Source: Sphingomonas kyeonggiensis
Lineage (GTDB): Bacteria; Pseudomonadota; Alphaproteobacteria; Sphingomonadales; Sphingomonadaceae
Direction: 5' to 3'
Assembly: GCF_014204495.1 (NCBI RefSeq)
Contig: NZ_JACHLN010000005.1
Span: forward strand, 1-64,000
DNA length: 64,000 bases
Under the pieces are notes generated by a model. It searched no databases. It saw nothing but the letters and a program-made list of their open reading frames with translations, and had not been told where the DNA came from. A program made the position numbers and the translations under genes. Below are positions 59,278 through 64,000 of the stretch, piece by piece. Position 1 is the first letter of the stretch. The number at the start of each line of letters is the position of its first letter.

Positions 59278-61241
59278 GCGACGACGAGGAATTCGAACCC
59301 CGGCTCGGCAGGATGCGGGCGCGGGGTTCGACGCGCGGCCGGAAATATCTCCATCAGGTGCTTCAGGCGGCGGCGCTCGCGACGACCGGCAAGGTGGTCG
59401 GGCGGACCTTCCACGGCAGCCGGATCGGGCGCGGGGCAGGCGCCGGCCGCATCCTTGCCAGCCGCGATGCGCTCGGGCGGTTCCGTCAGCGCCGCGTGAT
59501 CATCAAGTCGCGCGTGGCTCGGCTCGCCGGGCGCGGCATGCAGGGTGCCCGCGCGCATCTGCGCTATCTTCAGCGTGACGGTGTCACCCGCGAGGGTGAT
59601 CCCGGCAGGCTCTACGGCGCCGAGCAGGACGAAGTGGACGGCAAGGCGTTCCTCGACCGTGCGGCCGACGACCGGCATCAGTTCCGCTTCATCGTCTCGG
59701 CCGAGGATGGCGCCGAATATACCGACCTCAAACCGCTGACCCGCAGGCTGATGGCGCAGATGGAAGCGGATCTGGGCACTAGGCTCGACTGGGTCGCGGT
59801 CGACCATTTCAACACCGGCCATCCGCACACCCATATCCTGCTGCGCGGACGCGACGACAGCGGCAAGGATCTGGTCCTTGCCCGCGAATATCTCTCGACC
59901 GGCATGCGCGAGCGCGCCGCGGAGATCGTCGAACTCGATCTGGGGCCACGGTCCGACCGTGAGATCCAGCGCCGGCTTCTCCGAGAAGTCGAGCAGGATC
60001 GCTGGACGAGTCTGGATCGCCAGCTCGTCGCCGGCATCGGCGAGGAAGGCTGGACCAGCCCGGCGCATCAGTCGCCGGTGCTGCAGGCCGCACTCACCGG
60101 CAGGCTCGCCAGGCTCGAGCGCATGGGCCTTGCCGAACAGTCGGTGCCGGGCCGCTGGCGGCTCGACCCCGACCTGGAGGCGACGCTGCGCGAAATGGGC
60201 GAGCGCGGCGACATCATCAAGGCGATGCACCGCGTGTTGGTGCGGCAGTCACCGGAGGCACAGGAACAGGACTTTGCCCGGTTCGTGCCGCGCCTCGAAC
60301 CCCGGCCGGTGGTGGGCCGCGTCCTGGGGCGCGGCCTATCCGACGAGCTGCGCGACCGTCACTATCTGCTCGTCGATGCGACCGATGGCTGCATCCATCG
60401 TGTCGATATCGGTCGCGGCGACGCGCTCGAGCCGCTGCCTGAAGGCGCGGTCGTCCGGATCGAGCCGCGGGTGGCCCAAGTCCGGCCCGCGGACCGCGTC
60501 GTCGCCGAGGTCGCCGCTGCCCATGACGGGCGCTACAGCGTCGACCTTCACCTGCGCCACGATCCGTCGGCCACGCAGGCCATTGCCGAGACGCATGTCC
60601 GTCGGCTCGAGGCGATGCGCCGGCTGGCGGGGATCGTCGAGCGCGAGCCTGACGGCGGCTGGCGCATCGCCGCCGATCATCTCGCCCGCGCCGAAGCGTT
60701 CGAGCAGCGGCAGCTGCGCGACCGGCCCGTCGCGGTCGAGATCCTGTCGCGCCTGCCGATCGAGCAGCAGGTGGGTGCCGATGGCGCGACCTGGCTGGAT
60801 CGACAGCTGACATCGGCGGATCCGGTACCGCTGGGCGAGGCTGGGTTCGGTGCGGCGGCGCGCGAGGCGCAGCGGCTGCGCCTGCGCTGGCTGATGGCGG
60901 AAGGCCTGGCGGAGGAGAAGGGCGGGGCGCCGGTCTTCCGCCCGGACCTGATCGAGCAGCTGCGCCGCCGCGAACTGCTGGGCGTCGCCGGGCAGCTGGG
61001 CGAGGAGCTCGGCCTGCGCTTCGTCGAGGCCAGGCCGGGCACGCAGGTCGAGGGCGTGCTGCGCCGCCATGTCGATACGGCGAGCGGTCGCTATGGCGTG
61101 GTCGCAAAAGCCAAGGAATTCACGCTGGTGCCGTGGCGGCCGGTGCTCGAGCATCGGATTGGCAAGCCGATATCCGGAATGATGCGCGAACGCGGCGTCT
61201 CCTGGACGGTAGATCGCGGCCGTGGGCCATCGATCTCGTGA
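59274..61241 (+). CDS. Relaxase/mobilisation nuclease, VirD2-like with DUF3363
   Basis: 655 residues from ATG 59274. The relaxase domain covers about 75-200: LRYLQRDGVTREG holds the candidate nucleophile Tyr98, and VDHFNTGHPHTHILLRG carries the three-His metal site (H183, H185, H187). A long C-terminal part (about 260-650) with RPVVGRVLGRGLSDELRDRH and repeated helical units corresponds to the DUF3363 extension of such relaxases. It would nick the element's origin of transfer and pilot the strand. No ribosome site is obvious; coupling to 58933 may explain that. Confidence 0.9.
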   Translation: MSDDEEFEPRLGRMRARGSTRGRKYLHQVLQAAALATTGKVVGRTFHGSRIGRGAGAGRILASRDALGRFRQRRVIIKSRVARLAGRGMQGARAHLRYLQRDGVTREGDPGRLYGAEQDEVDGKAFLDRAADDRHQFRFIVSAEDGAEYTDLKPLTRRLMAQMEADLGTRLDWVAVDHFNTGHPHTHILLRGRDDSGKDLVLAREYLSTGMRERAAEIVELDLGPRSDREIQRRLLREVEQDRWTSLDRQLVAGIGEEGWTSPAHQSPVLQAALTGRLARLERMGLAEQSVPGRWRLDPDLEATLREMGERGDIIKAMHRVLVRQSPEAQEQDFARFVPRLEPRPVVGRVLGRGLSDELRDRHYLLVDATDGCIHRVDIGRGDALEPLPEGAVVRIEPRVAQVRPADRVVAEVAAAHDGRYSVDLHLRHDPSATQAIAETHVRRLEAMRRLAGIVEREPDGGWRIAADHLARAEAFEQRQLRDRPVAVEILSRLPIEQQVGADGATWLDRQLTSADPVPLGEAGFGAAAREAQRLRLRWLMAEGLAEEKGGAPVFRPDLIEQLRRRELLGVAGQLGEELGLRFVEARPGTQVEGVLRRHVDTASGRYGVVAKAKEFTLVPWRPVLEHRIGKPISGMMRERGVSWTVDRGRGPSIS

Positions 61242-61277
61242 CTTGGCAATGTTCTTGGTTTGTGCCATTTTTGCGGC

Positions 61278-61481
61278 ATGGAACGACTCATGCCCGCACC
61301 ACCCGTAGAGGCGATCTCGACGGCCATCCTCGGCGCGCCCGGCTGGGCGCGCGTCGGCATCACCATGCCGGACGGTCGCCTGCGCGCGCAGGCCGCGGAT
61401 GCCTTGGCGCGCGCGATCGTGCATGGCCTCTGGCATATCCCGGACACAGCAAGCGAGGATCAGCTGGCGCTGCCGATGTGA
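61278..61481 (+). CDS. Small DUF6771-like protein of integrative elements
   Basis: 67 residues from ATG 61278 (ATG 61290 possible). AISTAILGAPGWARVGITMP and LRAQAADALARAIVHGL fit small proteins that usually follow the relaxase in these elements and that I remember as DUF6771. The function is unknown. It marks the boundary between transfer genes and the following cargo. Confidence 0.6.
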   Translation: MERLMPAPPVEAISTAILGAPGWARVGITMPDGRLRAQAADALARAIVHGLWHIPDTASEDQLALPM

Positions 61482-61527
61482 TGCCATTTGGGCTTGCATC
61501 GGCGTGCGAACACGCGAACCTAGGCCT

Positions 61528-62433
61528 ATGAAAACCGACCTCGATCACCTTCCCGAACGCAAGCGGCGCGAGCTGGAGCAGGTCGTGAAGATCCTGTTCG
61601 AGGAATTCGAGGACGCGCTCGCCGGGCGCAACGCGCCGCACCGCAAGGCCGGGCGCATCCTCAAGGTCATCCTGTTCGGATCCTATGCGCGCGGCGATTG
61701 GGTCGAGGATCCGGTCGGCGGCTATTTCTCGGATTTCGATCTGCTCGTCGTCGTGAACCATGACGAGCTGGCCGACGTCGCGGAATATTGGACCGCAGCC
61801 GAGGACCATCTCGTGCGCGAATATGTCACGACCAAGCGGCTCAAGACCCAAGTCGGCTTCATCGTCCACAGCCTGACCGACGTGAACCGCCAGCTGAAGC
61901 ACGGCCGCTACTTCTTCACCGACATCGTGCGGGATGGGATCGCGCTGTACGAGGCGCCTGACCATCCGTTTGCGCAACCGGAACCGCTTTCCGAAGCCGC
62001 GGCAGTGGAGGAAGCGCGGGGATACTTCGACAAGTGGTTTCCCAGCGCAGAGGGATTCCTTGACACATCGCGTTACGCGACGGGAAAAGGACGCCTGAAC
62101 GAGGCCGCTTTTCTGCTGCATCAGGCAACTGAGCGCTTCTATCACTGCCTTCTGCTGGTCCGGACGCTATACAGCCCGAAGTCGCACAAGCTGAATTTCC
62201 TGCGCGACCTATGCGAGGAACTGGAACCCCGCGTGATCGCCGCCTGGCCCCGCGACACCAAGTTCGCGCAGCGCTGCTTCGAGCTACTGCGTCGCGCTTA
62301 TGTCGATGCGCGCTATTCGCCCCACTACAAGATCACGGCCGAGGAACTGGCTTGGCTGATCGAGCGCGTGACGATCCTCCAGGATCTCGTGCGAACCGCC
62401 TGCGACGAGCGCCTCCGGGGCGAACCGACATGA
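61528..62433 (+). CDS. Nucleotidyltransferase-HEPN fusion protein
   Basis: 301 residues from ATG 61528. The N-terminal minimal nucleotidyltransferase (about 35-145) has LFGSYARGDW with G51-S52 and SDFDLLVVV with the metal-binding pair D69 and D71. The C-terminal half (about 155-295) is all-helical like HEPN proteins, with RYSPH at 262-266 as the possible RNase-type R-x(n)-H, one residue shorter than usual. In toxin-antitoxin pairs these are two proteins, where the transferase modifies and silences the HEPN RNase; here they are one chain. Its stop overlaps the next start as ATGA. Confidence 0.8.
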   Translation: MKTDLDHLPERKRRELEQVVKILFEEFEDALAGRNAPHRKAGRILKVILFGSYARGDWVEDPVGGYFSDFDLLVVVNHDELADVAEYWTAAEDHLVREYVTTKRLKTQVGFIVHSLTDVNRQLKHGRYFFTDIVRDGIALYEAPDHPFAQPEPLSEAAAVEEARGYFDKWFPSAEGFLDTSRYATGKGRLNEAAFLLHQATERFYHCLLLVRTLYSPKSHKLNFLRDLCEELEPRVIAAWPRDTKFAQRCFELLRRAYVDARYSPHYKITAEELAWLIERVTILQDLVRTACDERLRGEPT

Positions 62434-62642
62434 CCGTCCTCGACGATGTCGCCAAATTCGTGACGCGCCTGTCTCCGGAGGCAGTCTGCGACGACTGCAT
62501 CACCGAGAAACTTCAGCTCAGCATTCGCCAGCACGCCAACCACAAGACACGCGAGCTGGCCGGCACGGATGGATTCGAGCGGCGGAAGGCTGAGTGCAGC
62601 CTTTGCGGCACTCAGAAGCTGGTGATCCGGCGCAACGCCTAA
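62430..62642 (+). CDS. Small zinc-binding-like protein
   Basis: 70 residues; ATG 62430 overlaps the previous stop. Two Cys pairs, CDDC (20, 23) and CSLC (56, 59), frame a helical core (LQLSIRQHANHKTRELAGTD), so a structural zinc site is likely. Similar small proteins occur as uncharacterised companions on mobile elements. Coupling to the nucleotidyltransferase-HEPN gene suggests a joint role, for instance as regulator or adaptor; this is inference. Confidence 0.65.
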   Translation: MTVLDDVAKFVTRLSPEAVCDDCITEKLQLSIRQHANHKTRELAGTDGFERRKAECSLCGTQKLVIRRNA

Positions 62643-62832
62643 CTGGGCGGCTTAGATCGACGATTGTCCCTGTGGTGAGAATGACGAAAATTCGATGGTT
62701 TGGTTCGTTTCGGACCAAATTGAATTCGTTCAATTTTCGCCTCGATTACGAAGCGCGTTGCGAAGCAGTCATCGAGCGGTAATAGTCGCGCTGGGGGACG
62801 ACCTGAGATCCGGGTCGAGATCAGGCGAAAAC

Positions 62833-63954
62833 ATGAACCTGCTGGGGCTGAAACTAATCGCCAACATCATGGACTGGTCGGATGACGGTGTGGCGACCTC
62901 TGAATATAATTGGCTGCAGCTGATGGCGTCTGTGAAATATGACGGCTACAGCGATTTCCGCGCCGGATCGCGGTTTATCGAGAATCTCGCCACATGGCTC
63001 AAGCAGTTCGAGCCGGCGGACCGGCAAACCGCATATGATTTCGTGAAACACCGGCTGGTCTATATCTCAGGTGCCGAGATGCAGCGTGCGATCGAGGCAT
63101 TTTTCCCCGAAACCGTGACCCCATTTTTCCGCCGGCTCGCCGCGGAGAAGGCGGGAATCCAACCCCATGAGGTCTGGGGAAATCGGGAGGGGAGCGAGGC
63201 GTTCGAGCGAATCCTGCGCCGAACCCTCTTTGTGGGTTTGAGCGATGGCAGCCGGATCGACATCCTACGGCGCGCCAATTCGAGCCGCATCTCGCAGGAA
63301 CAGGTCGTGCCGATGATGAACATCGGGCCCGAAAAGTGGACCGACTTGGGAAAAAAAATTCGGGAGCGCGATCCAAACGACGAGAAGTTCGAACAGGTAT
63401 ATCTGATCGACGATTTTACCGCGTCGGGCACGACCTTCATCCGCTTCAAGGATGACGAGTGGAAGGGGAAGCTCCAGAAATTCAATAAGATGGTTGGCAA
63501 CGCGCGCGAATCTCTGAAGGATAAATTTCCGATCGCGGACAATTATGCCCTGCACATTCACCACTATGTGTCGACCACCCAGGCGCGCGAAGCGTTGCTC
63601 AAGCGAACCGAGGATGCGAACGCTGCTTGGGCCGACCGCACCTATGGCTCCATCTCGATCACCGAAGGGACCTTGCTCCCGGCGGGTCTCAAGCTAAGTC
63701 CGGGTACGGATGACGCGATGATCGCCCTGTGCGAGAAATACTATGATCACGGTCTTTTTTTGCGGCTGATCGAACATGCCGGTGAAGCGGAGCAAACCGA
63801 CCTCAAAATGGGCTATGCCAATTGCGCCTTGCCGCTCGTGCTTGAGCATAACACACCGAACAATAGCATCCCGTTGCTCTGGGCCGAGACCCCCGGTGGG
63901 GAGCACGGGCCGGCGATGCGGCCCTTGTTCCGTCGCCGCGACAGGCACGGCTGA
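62833..63954 (+). CDS. Phosphoribosyltransferase-like conflict-system protein
   Basis: 373 residues from ATG 62833; the frame is open to 62695 but the start there lacks support. VYLIDDFTASGTTFIRF at about 189-205 matches the PRPP-binding loop of type I phosphoribosyltransferases (four small residues after two Asp). The surrounding sequence does not resemble any purine or pyrimidine enzyme and is longer. It resembles the PRTase-like proteins known beside ORC/CDC6-like ATPases in predicted bacterial conflict systems. The next gene starts 3 bp later, so both are one unit. Confidence 0.72.
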   Translation: MNLLGLKLIANIMDWSDDGVATSEYNWLQLMASVKYDGYSDFRAGSRFIENLATWLKQFEPADRQTAYDFVKHRLVYISGAEMQRAIEAFFPETVTPFFRRLAAEKAGIQPHEVWGNREGSEAFERILRRTLFVGLSDGSRIDILRRANSSRISQEQVVPMMNIGPEKWTDLGKKIRERDPNDEKFEQVYLIDDFTASGTTFIRFKDDEWKGKLQKFNKMVGNARESLKDKFPIADNYALHIHHYVSTTQAREALLKRTEDANAAWADRTYGSISITEGTLLPAGLKLSPGTDDAMIALCEKYYDHGLFLRLIEHAGEAEQTDLKMGYANCALPLVLEHNTPNNSIPLLWAETPGGEHGPAMRPLFRRRDRHG

Positions 63955-63957
63955 TCC

Positions 63958-64000
63958 ATGGCGAACCCTTTCCTGCGGCGCGCCACGGAGTTCATCCGCG
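63958..64000 (+). CDS. Start of downstream gene, possibly ORC/CDC6-like AAA ATPase (partial)
   Basis: ATG 63958 begins MANPFLRRATEFIR and the window ends. The NPFLxRATE opening recalls ATPases paired with PRTase-like proteins, but 14 residues are too few for an assignment. The 3-bp gap shows it belongs to the same operon. Confidence 0.4.
   Translation, partial: MANPFLRRATEFIR

Noticed and set aside
1..64000. CRISPR arrays, tRNA and rRNA genes, complete insertion sequences
   Set aside because: I looked for regularly spaced repeats, cloverleaf-like segments with CCA ends and DDE transposase motifs and found none that hold up.

Overview
The window looks like chromosome of a high-GC alphaproteobacterium of the Sphingomonadaceae (Sphingomonas/Sphingobium type), interrupted by part of an integrative conjugative element. 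The inference rests on a TonB-receptor locus controlled by a ROK regulator, a FixL/FixJ pair, GC-rich codon use, a characteristic tyrosine-integrase tail, and a DUF2958-ParB ... DUF736-HTH-TraF-transglycosylase-relaxase gene order. No rRNA, tRNA or CRISPR array was seen.

Layout, left part. The 3' end of a tyrosine integrase (1-90) is followed by an RND multidrug efflux locus: outer-membrane lipoprotein, divergent TetR repressor, adaptor, pump, HxlR regulator and a 51-aa protein (306-7277). Two matching palindromes mark the TetR-controlled promoters. Next is a nutrient-uptake locus (7696-14944): GPH/MFS transporter, a TonB receptor-YdcF-S1/P1-type nuclease operon, and a divergent ROK regulator with a palindrome in the shared promoter. 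A signalling block follows (16479-25486): two orphan chemoreceptors, a GAF-PAS-PAS-GGDEF-EAL protein, and a FixL-like kinase with FixJ. The kinase keeps the haem-ligating His and the key Arg.

Middle part (25706-44024). This is a run of small regulator-enzyme modules: LysR/NmrA, LysR/PfpI, a Tat-exported decarboxylase-like amidohydrolase, and a winged-helix STAND regulator facing a PfpI-hydrolase-monooxygenase operon. An eroded integrase copy (36735-36992) repeats the sequence at the left edge. It is followed by a double-HTH regulator fused to a hydrolase fold that has lost catalytic residues, four small exported proteins, and a MarR-SDR operon whose operator covers its own start codon. Copies of a dispersed intergenic repeat sit between many of these modules.

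Right part (44.6-64 kb) reads as an integrative element. DUF2958 and ParB-like genes come first. Cargo follows: an esterase, LysR facing SDR-hydrolase-VOC, a nearly identical second copy of one chemoreceptor, and another hydrolase. The transfer genes are DUF736, HTH, TraF-like peptidase, lytic transglycosylase, a small membrane protein and relaxase. Directly behind the relaxase lies a probable defence or conflict module: nucleotidyltransferase-HEPN protein, a small zinc protein, a phosphoribosyltransferase-like protein, and the start of a gene that I suspect encodes an AAA ATPase. The last gene runs off the window. I regard this module and the pseudo-hydrolase regulator as the most interesting content.
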